12,971 nt of DNA from SZUA-217 sp964194555 (GCA_964194555.1 CAXMMT010000054.1:1-12971); one strand, 5' to 3'. Shown: positions 1-7,537, numbered from the stretch's first letter. Notes: generated from the letters alone by a model not told the origin. A program made the numbers and translations.

Positions 1-683
1 GAGCTCTGGCCCCCGTATCGGAAGAAGTCGCCGTAATAGGCGGAGTTCCAGTCGGTGGCGACGTTGACTCCGGCTCGTCTCAAGTCGGCCCAATAGTCGA
101 GCCAGCCTTCCTCACCGAACTCAAAGATGGTCGCCAGCATGAAGGCGAGGCCCGGCGACGACGTTGCCGGGTGTTCCACGGTGAGGTGGCTCGCATACAG
201 GTTGGCCCTCAGATCGGCCAGGTCGTCGGGAACTGCCAGGCTGGTCGATTCAAACCACGACTTGTCGTAGTTGATGCACACATCTCCGAAGTCGATCGGG
301 GTGACCCGGTGCTTCCGGTCGACAAGATCGGGGGCAACTCGGCTGATGTCCTTGGCCTTGTGGATCAGGAAGATCTCCTCATCGAGAGCGCGGGACAGAA
401 ACGTGTCGTCGACACCGAACAGAACGTCGGCCAGCGGGTTGTCCTTGGTGAGGATGGCCTGGTTGACCATCAAGCCGGCGTCTCCGGCGGCGATGACTTT
501 CACCTCGATCCCCGTTTCCTGGGTGAAGGGGGCGAAGGTGGCGTCGGTCACTCCTCCGGCGAAGGAATCGTGAGCCATGAGAGTGATGGTTTGTGGACTT
601 TCCTCGGAGGCACCGCTGGAGCAGGCAGCAAGGACCAACGCCAGGGCCATGACGGCACCGACTGTCGTTTGACTACGGCTCAT
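1..683 (-). CDS. thiB: Thiamine ABC transporter substrate-binding lipoprotein (partial, C-terminus outside window)
   Basis: This is the extracytoplasmic receptor that would capture thiamine (or its phosphates) and deliver it to an ABC permease. The start is the ATG at 683, preceded by a good Shine-Dalgarno (AGGAAGGAG on the minus strand). The first 21 residues are a lipoprotein signal ending in a lipobox, VLAAC, with the lipidated Cys at 21, followed by a Ser/Gly/Glu-rich linker. The mature part has hallmarks of the ThiB/TbpA group of family 1 binding proteins: TITLMAHDSF near the N-terminus, PLADVLFGVDDTFLSRAL around 84-101, DFGDVCINYDKSWF, and VEHPATSSPGLAFMLATI near 170-187. About 227 codons are present out of roughly 330-350 usual, so permease and ATPase genes would be expected further left. 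The TPP riboswitch in its leader independently supports a thiamine role. Confidence 0.9.
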   Translation of the reverse strand, partial: MSRSQTTVGAVMALALVLAACSSGASEESPQTITLMAHDSFAGGVTDATFAPFTQETGIEVKVIAAGDAGLMVNQAILTKDNPLADVLFGVDDTFLSRALDEEIFLIHKAKDISRVAPDLVDRKHRVTPIDFGDVCINYDKSWFESTSLAVPDDLADLRANLYASHLTVEHPATSSPGLAFMLATIFEFGEEGWLDYWADLRRAGVNVATDWNSAYYGDFFRYGGQS

Positions 684-715
684 CGTCTCCTTCCTCGTTG
701 GGAGCGATGAGGCTG

Positions 716-812
716 AGGTTCCCTGCGCCGGCATTACCCGGGTCAGGTTCGGTCGGTCGGAGCGTTTTGAGACTCCCTCTCAGCCCGGTACTTTCCGAGC
801 TCCCGTCGCTTG
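716..812 (-). promoter_or_regulatory. TPP (thiamine pyrophosphate) riboswitch
   Basis: Read on the minus strand, the 142-bp gap upstream of the thiamine-binding protein carries the conserved TPP aptamer blocks in order. CTGAGA lies at 783-778, then comes CCGAACCTGACCCGGG, then TAATGCCGGCGCAGGGA ending near 719. These match the thi-box consensus (CUGAGA ... ACCUGA ... UAAUGCCAGCGUAGGGA). The P5-like helix CCGG/CCGG around the UAAUG segment can form; a clean P1 helix was not identified, so the outer limits are approximate. The aptamer ends about 25 nt before the Shine-Dalgarno at 687-695 and has no T-run terminator behind it, so control of translation initiation is more likely than termination. 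The expected effect is repression of uptake when TPP is plentiful. Confidence 0.93.
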
Positions 813-825
813 GAGCTTACCGCGG

Positions 826-1992
826 TTACTCGACCGGGGAAATGGCGACGACGGTGTTGTGGCCGCCAAAGCCGAAGGAGTTGGAGAGAGTCGGGCCCGG
901 CTCCCACTGTCGTGGCTCGCGAACGATGTCATTGAGCGCGATGGCCGGGTCTTGCAGATTGAGGCCTGCGTTGGGGGGTAGCTCTCCGCGACGGATCGCT
1001 TCGACGACCACTGCCGCCTCTATTGCCCCGGATGCACCGAGAGCGTGACCCGTCGCTCCCTTGATCGACGAGACCGCCGGCTGGTCGTCACCAAAGACAC
1101 GGGCGATCACTGCGCCCTCGGTGCGGTCATTGAGCTCGGTGCCGGTGCCGTGGGCGTTGACGTAGGAGATGTCGGATGGGTCGAGAGCCGCGTCTTCCAG
1201 GGCCAGTCGAACAGCCCGTTCGGCACCTTCACCCTCAGGATGGGGCGCGGTGACGTGAAATGCGTCCGCGGTGGATGCTGCTCCAGGGATCTCGGCAATG
1301 GGGACAGCTCCTCTCGCTTCGGCAACCTCTGCTGCCTCGAGAATGAGGATTGCGGCTCCTTCTCCCATGACAAAGCCGTCACGGTCAACATCGAAAGGCC
1401 GGGCGAAGCCGGCTGGTGACAGGGCGCGGGCGGCTTTGAATCCTTCGCTGGCTGATCGGATCGCTGCTGCCTCCGCCCCCCCAACCACTGCGGCGTCGGC
1501 GTATCCCCACTGGATCTGTCGCAAACCGTCGATCACAGCCTGGCTTCCGGCAGCACATGCGACTACCGGTGTTGTGACCTGGCCTCCGAAGCCGTACTTG
1601 ATCGAGATGGCTGCCGCAGCGGCATTCGCCATCATCATGGGAATCGAGAAGGGCGATGGCCGCGGCTCGTCCTCTTTGGAGTCGTCGTAGAGCCGTTGAA
1701 GCGACTGGAGTCCTCCGATCCCGGTTCCGAGAACAACCGAGATCCGATTGTGGTCGGCTGCCAGTTGCCCCGATTGGCCGAAAGCCTCGTCAGTCGCCAC
1801 CAGGGCGAACTGCGTGAACATGTCGAGACGTCTGGCCTCTCTTCGCGGGATCCAGGGCTCAGGGTCCCAGGCGTCGATCAACCGAGGTGCGGACCCCGGT
1901 GGCTGTTGAATCCCCTTCCACAGGTCGTCCATGCCGATGCCAGGAGCACCCACGGCACCAACACCGGTTACAACAACCCGCCGTCTATCCAT
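826..1992 (-). CDS. fabF: Beta-ketoacyl-ACP synthase II (KAS II, FabF-type)
   Basis: A condensing enzyme that extends an acyl-ACP with malonyl-ACP, of 388 aa against a family norm of about 410. The chosen start is the ATG at 1992, giving MDRRRVVVTGVGAVG, which matches the usual FabF N-terminus. A TTG at 2025, directly after the SDR stop, would add 11 unlikely residues. The complete catalytic set is visible: Cys146 in VACAAGSQA, His281 in NAHGTGTELND, Lys311 and His316 in SIKGATGHALGASG, and the C-terminal glycine-rich SNSFGFGGHN. It is the last gene of a minus-strand run with an SDR and an acyl-CoA dehydrogenase, and it ends just before the riboswitch of the next gene. No acpP or other fab genes are adjacent, so it may be a specialised rather than housekeeping KAS. 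The ATG lies within a 13-bp tandem duplication. Confidence 0.92.
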   Translation of the reverse strand: MDRRRVVVTGVGAVGAPGIGMDDLWKGIQQPPGSAPRLIDAWDPEPWIPRREARRLDMFTQFALVATDEAFGQSGQLAADHNRISVVLGTGIGGLQSLQRLYDDSKEDEPRPSPFSIPMMMANAAAAAISIKYGFGGQVTTPVVACAAGSQAVIDGLRQIQWGYADAAVVGGAEAAAIRSASEGFKAARALSPAGFARPFDVDRDGFVMGEGAAILILEAAEVAEARGAVPIAEIPGAASTADAFHVTAPHPEGEGAERAVRLALEDAALDPSDISYVNAHGTGTELNDRTEGAVIARVFGDDQPAVSSIKGATGHALGASGAIEAAVVVEAIRRGELPPNAGLNLQDPAIALNDIVREPRQWEPGPTLSNSFGFGGHNTVVAISPVE

Positions 1993-2013
1993 ATGTCCTG
2001 TCCATATGCCCTG
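1988..2013. repeat. 13-bp tandem duplication covering the fabF start codon
   Basis: Two adjacent 13-bp units occupy 1988-2000 and 2001-2013, TCCATATGTCCTG and TCCATATGCCCTG on the plus strand, differing at one base. On the minus strand each unit carries an AGG-like ribosome-binding site and an ATG at the same spacing. The downstream ATG (1992) opens fabF. The upstream ATG (2005) is out of frame and opens a six-codon ORF that stops at 1985, overlapping the fabF start. Confidence 0.85.
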
Positions 2014-2025
2014 ATTCTGCCTCAA

Positions 2026-2796
2026 TCACTCAGGAAACACAGATCGTTGAAGCTTTCGCATTCCCCCGATCCACTGGTCGTAGTCGTTGGCCTTGTTCTG
2101 GAAGAATCGCTCAACGTCCGGATGGGGGAGGATGAGAAAGCGCTCATCCGATAGTCCATCGACGACAGCATCAGCCACGGCACCGGGTTCTATGAGGTGG
2201 GGCCCAAGGAGGGCCTCGAACTCCGACGCCGAATGCACGAACGGTGTGTTCACCCCCATCGGACACAAGCAGCTCACCTTGATCCCGGCGTCGCCATAAG
2301 TGACGGACAACCATTCTGAGAAGGCAATCGCAGCATGTTTCGTCACCGAATACTGCGCAGCCCTGAGATTGGTGAGGAGGCCGGCTGCCGATGCGGTGGA
2401 CAGAAAGTAACCCTCGCCCCGAGCCACCCATCCGGGGATCAGATGCTTGGCGGCGTGGACATGGGACATGAGATTGACCTGCCACATGCGGTCCCACTCT
2501 GAGGGGTCGGTCTGCTCGTCGCCGGCAAAGCCGATACCGGCGTTGGCACAGAAGAGATCTATCGGCCCGAACCGGCTCTCGGTTTCCTCGACGATCCGCC
2601 GGTTGGTATCCGCATCCGAGACATCTGCTTGCTGGGCAACGGCGCCAATGGCGGTGGCGATCTCTTCAACGGCGGCCACGTTGAGATCGACGAGAACCAG
2701 TCCTGCCGGATTCTCCTGTGCAAATCGACGGGCCAGAGCCTCGCCAATCCCGCTGCCCGCTCCAGTGACGACGATGACCTTGTCCTCGAGATGCAC
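2026..2796 (-). CDS. Short-chain dehydrogenase/reductase (SDR)
   Basis: An NAD(P)-dependent oxidoreductase of 256 aa, the normal length for a classical SDR. It has the Rossmann nucleotide-binding motif TGAGSGIG at 11-18, the structural NAGIG at 85-89, Asn108 in QVNLM, and the catalytic Ser136-Tyr149-Lys153 in the YSVTK context. An Asp in VLVDLN at the end of beta-2 suggests a preference for NAD(H) over NADP(H). The start is GTG at 2796 with only a weak Shine-Dalgarno, because the sequence upstream is the MITE-like element. The stop at 2026-2028 leaves 33 nt before the fabF ATG. Its position between an acyl-CoA dehydrogenase and a ketoacyl synthase suggests a hydroxyacyl or ketoacyl substrate, but the sequence does not fix the substrate. 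Confidence 0.9.
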   Translation of the reverse strand: MHLEDKVIVVTGAGSGIGEALARRFAQENPAGLVLVDLNVAAVEEIATAIGAVAQQADVSDADTNRRIVEETESRFGPIDLFCANAGIGFAGDEQTDPSEWDRMWQVNLMSHVHAAKHLIPGWVARGEGYFLSTASAAGLLTNLRAAQYSVTKHAAIAFSEWLSVTYGDAGIKVSCLCPMGVNTPFVHSASEFEALLGPHLIEPGAVADAVVDGLSDERFLILPHPDVERFFQNKANDYDQWIGGMRKLQRSVFPE

Positions 2797-2802
2797 GGGG
2801 AT

Positions 2803-2967
2803 CTAGTGTCCTGTCCGGTTGTTCCGTTGATGAAGTCGGCGAGGGCTGGGCGTTGGTCGCAAGACCGAGGACGCAGGCATAGCCGAAGCTACGTTGAGGA
2901 CGAGAACGCCGCGAGCGGCGTTCAGACCCGTCGAATTCGCGACATGACCAGCCGGACAGGACACTAG
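2803..2967. mobile_element. MITE-like non-coding element with terminal inverted repeats
   Basis: A 165-bp segment is bounded by perfect 16-bp inverted repeats, CTAGTGTCCTGTCCGG at 2803-2818 and its reverse complement at 2952-2967. The similarity continues inward imperfectly (GTTGTTC against GCTGGTC). The outer CTAG is self-complementary, so it is best read as a 4-bp target duplication around a 12-bp terminal repeat TGTCCTGTCCGG. The interior encodes nothing convincing but is structured: GAACGCCG (2904-2911) pairs with CGGCGTTC (2916-2923) around a CGAG loop, and there is a smaller GGTC-GCAA-GACC hairpin. Removing one copy plus one CTAG would put the SDR GTG six nt after the dehydrogenase stop, which supports insertion into a once tight operon. 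The source transposase is unknown. Confidence 0.7.
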
Positions 2968-4748
2968 AACCGAGCTTCTGCCAGGAGCTTGTTTCCGGCC
3001 TTGATTGTGGGGATCAGTCCGTTGGCTTGCGGTAGAAGATGCTCCCCGTAAAAGCGTGCCGTCACCACCTTGTCCTCCAGAAAATCACTGTCGTACTCTC
3101 CGGGGCTCGCCTTGGCGGCGATGGCAGACTTGGCCATCAACCAGCCACCGATGACCGTTCCGAACTGACTGAGGTACGGGGTCGCCCCCGCCAGGGCCTC
3201 ATCTAGCTCCCCTCCTGCCAGACGCTCCCCGAGCCAGGTAGAAGTATCCACGAGACCCTGGATGGCGGTGGTCAATTCGTCTCTGAACCCGCTCAGGTCC
3301 TCGTGGTCGTTCATCTCGTCTAGAACATGTGTCATCTCGGTGATGAACCTGGCTACCACACCCCCGTTGTCCAGGGGGAGCTTTCGAAGCACCAGGTCCA
3401 TCGCCTGAATTCCGTTGGTGCCCTCGTAGATGGGAGCGATCCGGGCGTCCCTCAGGTACTGGGCGGCTCCGGTCTCCTCGACATAACCCATGCCTCCATG
3501 AACTTGAATGCCCAGCGACGCCATCTCCACACCGATGTCGGTACACCAGGCCTTGACTATTGGAGTGAGTACCGCGAGACGGTTGTCCGCAACCTGCTTT
3601 CTCTCGTCCGAGTCGGGATGAAGTGAATAGTCCGCCTCCTGGGCGGTGATGTAGACGAGACAGCGGGTTGCCTCGGTGTAAGCCTTCATGGTGAGCAACA
3701 TTCGTCGCACGTCAGGGTGCTCGACGATGGCAACGCTCTCACTGGAATCGGCGCCTATCGGCCGGCCCTGGAGACGCTCATGAGCGAAGGAGAGGGCTTG
3801 CTGATAGGCCCTCTCGGAGATCGCCAGCCCTTCCATTCCGACACCGATGCGTGCGGCGTTCATCATCGTGAACATGTTTCGCATGCCGGTCATCTCCTCG
3901 CCAATCAGATAGCCGACAGCCCCGTCGCCGGCGTCACCAAAGGTGATGACGCAGGTGGGTGAGGCGTGGATGCCGAGTTTGTGCTCGATGGAGATGATGG
4001 AGTAGTCGTTGCGTCGACCCGGTTCGCCGTTGTCGTCGAGGATGAACTTGGGTACCAGGAACATGGAGATGCCCCGGGTCCCTTTTGGAGCACCCGGGGT
4101 GCGGGCGAGCACGAGGTGAAGGATGTTGTCGGTCAGGTCCTGGTCCCCCCAGGTGATGAAGATCTTGGTGCCGAAGATACGGTAGGTGCCGTCGTCCTGC
4201 TTCACGGCCTTGGATCGGAGGGCGCCTACGTCTGAGCCGGCTTCTGACTCCGTGAGGTTCATCGTCCCGGTCCACTCGCCGCTCACGAGTTTCTCCAGAT
4301 AGGACTGCTGTAACTCCTCGGAGCCATGGGTGATCAGGGCGTGAACCGCCCCATGGGTGAGCATTGGACAGAGAGCGAATGCGAGATTGGCCGATTTGTA
4401 CATCTCGTCGATGGCAACGCCGACTGTGTGTGGAAGCCCTCCTCCACCCCATTCGGCGGGCATGTGAGACGCCGACCACCCCGACTCGACGTATTTCTTG
4501 TAGGCGTCCTTGAAACCATCGGGGGTCTTCACGTTTCCGTACTCGTCGAGAACGGATCCCTGCATGTCGCCGACCCGGTTCAGGGGAGCCATCACTTCGG
4601 ATACGAAGCGGGCAGATTCGTCGAGGATGGTGGAGACGGTGGCAGGGTCGGCGTGCTGGTAGCCGTTCAGCTTGGACAGTCGTTCCAGATCGGCGACGTG
4701 GTTCAGTGTGAAGTTGATGTCGTCTAGGCGGGGCATGAAGCCTGACAT
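2964..4748 (-). CDS. Acyl-CoA dehydrogenase, DmdC/large ~600-aa type
   Basis: An FAD enzyme that introduces a trans-2,3 double bond into an acyl-CoA. It has 594 aa and the extended architecture of the DmdC-like group: a short N-terminal helical region, the ACAD core and a C-terminal domain of about 120 aa. The start is ATG at 4748 because MSGFMPRLDDINFTLNHV aligns with the family N-terminus; a start at 4799 adds 17 unlike residues and has no ribosome-binding site. Visible motifs are the flavin-contact segment NLTESEAGSD (164-173), QVHGGMGY (415-422) and the catalytic-base segment IYEGTNGIQ with Glu442. The TAG stop lies inside the CTAG at the end of the MITE-like element. It is the first gene of the lipid run. 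The substrate (methylmercaptopropionyl-CoA or an ordinary fatty acyl-CoA) cannot be told from sequence. Confidence 0.9.
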   Translation of the reverse strand: MSGFMPRLDDINFTLNHVADLERLSKLNGYQHADPATVSTILDESARFVSEVMAPLNRVGDMQGSVLDEYGNVKTPDGFKDAYKKYVESGWSASHMPAEWGGGGLPHTVGVAIDEMYKSANLAFALCPMLTHGAVHALITHGSEELQQSYLEKLVSGEWTGTMNLTESEAGSDVGALRSKAVKQDDGTYRIFGTKIFITWGDQDLTDNILHLVLARTPGAPKGTRGISMFLVPKFILDDNGEPGRRNDYSIISIEHKLGIHASPTCVITFGDAGDGAVGYLIGEEMTGMRNMFTMMNAARIGVGMEGLAISERAYQQALSFAHERLQGRPIGADSSESVAIVEHPDVRRMLLTMKAYTEATRCLVYITAQEADYSLHPDSDERKQVADNRLAVLTPIVKAWCTDIGVEMASLGIQVHGGMGYVEETGAAQYLRDARIAPIYEGTNGIQAMDLVLRKLPLDNGGVVARFITEMTHVLDEMNDHEDLSGFRDELTTAIQGLVDTSTWLGERLAGGELDEALAGATPYLSQFGTVIGGWLMAKSAIAAKASPGEYDSDFLEDKVVTARFYGEHLLPQANGLIPTIKAGNKLLAEARF

Positions 4749-4878
4749 GGCCTTGATGGTACCCCCTGGCTCCGGGCTAAAACCCAAGCAGATGTACAAC
4801 CAAGAGCGGGGTCAAATACTGTCCAAAGTGTGACGGTCGGAATGGCACGGAGACGTCGGCGGTTCAACATCATTGCCG

Positions 4879-5490
4879 ATGGCATCAACCAAATCGGGCT
4901 CAAAGCCAAAATCAGGATCGAAGAAGGCACGGGCTGCAGAGCGGAAGCGAAAGACGCACCGTAGGAAGCTGATGGTCCGCGCCGCCATGGTGGTTGGTGG
5001 GGCCATGCTCGTCGGTGTGTTCGTTCTTGCCGTTTCGGACGGTGACACTGCGGGCGGAACCACCGGCACCGAGTCATGGGACCTCCCTTCTCTTGGCGAC
5101 GACAGCCGGGTAACGCTGGCGCAGTTCGAGGGCAAGCCCACGGTTGTGGCTTTCTTCGCAAACTGGTGCACGGTGTGTCGCCGCGAGTTGCCGGGCTTTG
5201 CCCAACTCTCCTCCACGCTTGGAGATGACGTCAACTTTGTCGGAATCAACGCAATGAACAACGGCAGCGGTCTGTCATTTGCCCAGCAGATGGGTATTGG
5301 CCATTGGCCGCTTGCCCGGGACATTGGAATGCACGACGGTCGTCAGCTGGCCACCAACTTCGGAGCTCGGGGCTCCCCAACCACCGTCATCTACGACGAG
5401 AATGGCGCAGTCGTCGACGTGACCCTGGGGAGGCTCACGGCTCAACAGCTCGCTCAGAAGCTCAATCAGTTATTCGGAGTGGCTTCTTAG
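4879..5490 (+). CDS. Membrane-anchored TlpA/ResA-like thioredoxin-fold protein
   Basis: A thiol-disulfide oxidoreductase expected to act outside the cytoplasmic membrane, of 203 aa from the ATG at 4879 (a TTG six bases upstream is less likely). Residues 1-30 are strongly basic and Ala/Ser/Lys-rich, and 33-52 form one hydrophobic helix, so the protein has an N-in, C-out topology with an uncleaved anchor or signal. The thioredoxin domain follows: the redox motif WCTVC with Cys97 and Cys100, RRELPGF after it as in TlpA/AhpC-TSA proteins, and the cis-Pro segment RGSPTT with Pro167. The upstream neighbour is divergent (130 bp away) and the downstream one convergent with a 4-bp stop overlap, so it is probably transcribed alone. 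Roles could be cytochrome c maturation or extracytoplasmic protein reduction; no partner such as CcdA lies nearby. Confidence 0.88.
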   Translation: MASTKSGSKPKSGSKKARAAERKRKTHRRKLMVRAAMVVGGAMLVGVFVLAVSDGDTAGGTTGTESWDLPSLGDDSRVTLAQFEGKPTVVAFFANWCTVCRRELPGFAQLSSTLGDDVNFVGINAMNNGSGLSFAQQMGIGHWPLARDIGMHDGRQLATNFGARGSPTTVIYDENGAVVDVTLGRLTAQQLAQKLNQLFGVAS

Positions 5491-6254
5491 CCCAGAATCT
5501 GATCGACAAGGTCGGGAAGGACGTCTCCGATGCCGGCTTCGATCTTGACCGCGACGAGGTGGTCGATGTCTGTGTCGCCCTTGTTGATGACCACGATGGG
5601 TTTCATCTGACTCGCCGCCCTCATCACGACGTCGGCCGCAGGCCACACCGACACCGTCGATCCCACGACCAGGATTGCGTCCGAGATGGTCAGGAAGACA
5701 TTGGCCTTGCGGACCTCGTTCTCGGGGAGCATCTCGCCAAACATGACAGTGTCGGTCTTGACCATCCCTCCACACACCGGACAGTTGGGATCCTCCTCTC
5801 CGGCTTCAACCCATTCGAGCACGGTTTCGGTTGGCCACCTGCTGTCGCACGACATGCAATGGGCGTTGCGGACGTTGCCGTGCAGCTCAGCAACGAAGTC
5901 GTCCTCGAGACCGGACTTGTGGTGTAGGCCGTCGACGTTCTGGGTGACGACTCCGGCGAGGCGTTGGTGTTCTCGAAGTCTGGCGATTGCGCGGTGGCCA
6001 CGGTTGGGCTTGACCGCCGATCTCGCTCCCCAGAGCTCACCGTCGATGTTCATCCGCCACCCCCGAACGCGGAGATCCCGGCTTTCGCGGTAGCGGTCGA
6101 TGTTGAAGTCATCGGGATCGACTCTGGTCCACAGGCCATCCGGACCGCGGAAGTCGGGGATTCCGGACTCGGTGCTGAGACCGGCTCCGCTGAAGACAAG
6201 GATCTGGCAGGCAGGTCTGAGCACCTCAGACGCATCACTCACAAAGTCCGACAT
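5487..6254 (-). CDS. cobB: NAD-dependent protein deacylase, sirtuin family
   Basis: Removes acetyl or related acyl groups from lysines using NAD+, giving nicotinamide and O-acyl-ADP-ribose. It is 255 aa from the ATG at 6254, which follows CAGGTG as Shine-Dalgarno; GTG at 6260 is the alternative. All sirtuin signatures are present: GAGLSTESGIPDFRG from residue 23, TQNVDGLH (104-111), the catalytic His125 in LHGN, four zinc Cys in CMSC (133/136) and CPVC (158/161), and the GST NAD loop near 198. The Tyr/Arg pair typical of desuccinylase-type sirtuins was not seen, so deacetylase-like activity is the safer guess. It diverges from the PLP-enzyme gene with only 35 bp between starts, so the two promoters must be packed closely or overlap coding sequence. 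Confidence 0.94.
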   Translation of the reverse strand: MSDFVSDASEVLRPACQILVFSGAGLSTESGIPDFRGPDGLWTRVDPDDFNIDRYRESRDLRVRGWRMNIDGELWGARSAVKPNRGHRAIARLREHQRLAGVVTQNVDGLHHKSGLEDDFVAELHGNVRNAHCMSCDSRWPTETVLEWVEAGEEDPNCPVCGGMVKTDTVMFGEMLPENEVRKANVFLTISDAILVVGSTVSVWPAADVVMRAASQMKPIVVINKGDTDIDHLVAVKIEAGIGDVLPDLVDQILG

Positions 6255-6289
6255 GATCACCTGTTTAGCCGCTCTCTAGGCTCAGGGGT

Positions 6290-7519
6290 ATGAGTAACGA
6301 TCCAAGGCCTGCCAATCCTGGTACGTCTTCTGTCAGTCTCGGTCACGAGGTGGAGGACCATCTCGGGTCGCTCAAACCACCGATCTATGAGACATCGACT
6401 TTCGTCTTCGAGACAGCCGAAGATGGCAAGCGCTTCTTCGAAGTGGCATATGGTCTTGCCGAGGCGAGGGAGGGGGAGGAGTCCGGTTACATCTACAGCC
6501 GGCTCGACAACCCCAACCTTCGGGTGGCAGAAGCCCGTCTCGCTGCTTGGGAGGGAGCCGACGACGCCCTCATCTTCAACAGCGGGATGGCGGCGATCAA
6601 CACCTTGTTCCTCAACCATCTGAGACCGGGCGACCTGATTCTCTATTCGACTCCGACCTACGGGGGAACAGCCAAGATCCTCGAAAGTCTCTTCGCCGAA
6701 CTGGGAATCGTCACCAGGACGTTCCGCTCGGATGCAAACGAGCGCGATCTCGACGAGCTGATCGGCGACCTCTCACTGGCCATGGTCCATTTGGAGACTC
6801 CTGCCAACCCGACCAATGACATATTCGACATCGCCATGGCGGGCCGGGTGGCTCATTCTCATGGCGCCCGGCTGGTTGTGGACAACACCTTCTTGAGTCC
6901 GGTGTGGCAAAGGCCCCTCGATCATGACGCCGACCTGGTCGTTCACTCAGCAACGAAGTACTTGGGAGGGCACAGTGACATCACGGCCGGTGCTGTCTGT
7001 GGCGGGGCAGAGGACATCGACGAACTGCGTCATCTCCGTTATCGACTGGGAACCACGGCAAGCCCTCATACCGCGTGGATGCTGACCCGAAGCCTGGAAA
7101 CGCTCCAGATTCGTGTTGAGAAGCAGACGGCCAACGCAATACGAGTCGCTGCGTTTCTCAACGATCACTCCAAGGTAGCGAGCGTCAACCATCTCAGTCT
7201 TCTCGAAGCCGATGACCCCAGGAAAGGGATTTTCGAGAGTCAGTGTCTCGGCCCCGGAGCGATGATCTCGTTTGAGGTTGCGGGCGGGGAGGAAGAAGCA
7301 TTTCGGTTCCTCAATGAGATCGACGTCGTTCGGCTCGCCGTGTCCCTGGGCGGAACCGAGTCGCTTGCTTCGCATCCGTGGACGATGAGCCATGCCACGA
7401 TGGCACCGGAGGCGAAGATGCTGCTTGGGGTGACACCGGGTCTCGTCCGGCTCTCAGTTGGCGTTGAGGACTCAGACGACCTCATCCAAGACCTGGAGCA
7501 GGCCTTGGGTCACGTCTGA
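6290..7519 (+). CDS. Cys/Met-metabolism PLP-dependent enzyme, cystathionine gamma-synthase family
   Basis: A fold-type I PLP enzyme acting on sulfur amino acids or O-acyl-homoserine, of 409 aa. The ATG at 6290 follows a CAGGGG ribosome-binding site. Visible active-site elements are the YSR motif at 69-71, SGMAA at 98-102, Tyr124 in YGG (stacks on PLP), Asp198 in VVDNTFLSP (binds the pyridine nitrogen) and the Schiff-base Lys223 in HSATKYLGGHSD. The N-terminus LKPPIYETSTFVFETAEDGKRFFEVAYG is characteristic of the subgroup usually annotated simply as cystathionine gamma-synthase family protein. Cystathionine gamma-synthase, methionine gamma-lyase and O-acetylhomoserine sulfhydrylase share these residues, so the reaction is unresolved. 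The GNAT gene begins 18 nt after its stop, suggesting co-transcription. Confidence 0.93.
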   Translation: MSNDPRPANPGTSSVSLGHEVEDHLGSLKPPIYETSTFVFETAEDGKRFFEVAYGLAEAREGEESGYIYSRLDNPNLRVAEARLAAWEGADDALIFNSGMAAINTLFLNHLRPGDLILYSTPTYGGTAKILESLFAELGIVTRTFRSDANERDLDELIGDLSLAMVHLETPANPTNDIFDIAMAGRVAHSHGARLVVDNTFLSPVWQRPLDHDADLVVHSATKYLGGHSDITAGAVCGGAEDIDELRHLRYRLGTTASPHTAWMLTRSLETLQIRVEKQTANAIRVAAFLNDHSKVASVNHLSLLEADDPRKGIFESQCLGPGAMISFEVAGGEEEAFRFLNEIDVVRLAVSLGGTESLASHPWTMSHATMAPEAKMLLGVTPGLVRLSVGVEDSDDLIQDLEQALGHV

Positions 7520-7537
7520 GTCGCGTAGCATCACTTG

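Noticed and set aside
1107..1484. Long open frames antisense or out of frame to fabF and other strong genes
   Set aside because: These are shadow frames of GC-rich genes, with low-complexity Pro/Arg/Ser-rich translations.
2964..4799. Start of the acyl-CoA dehydrogenase at 4799
   Set aside because: The extra 17 residues have no family match and no ribosome-binding site precedes them; the ATG at 4748 aligns with the family N-terminus.
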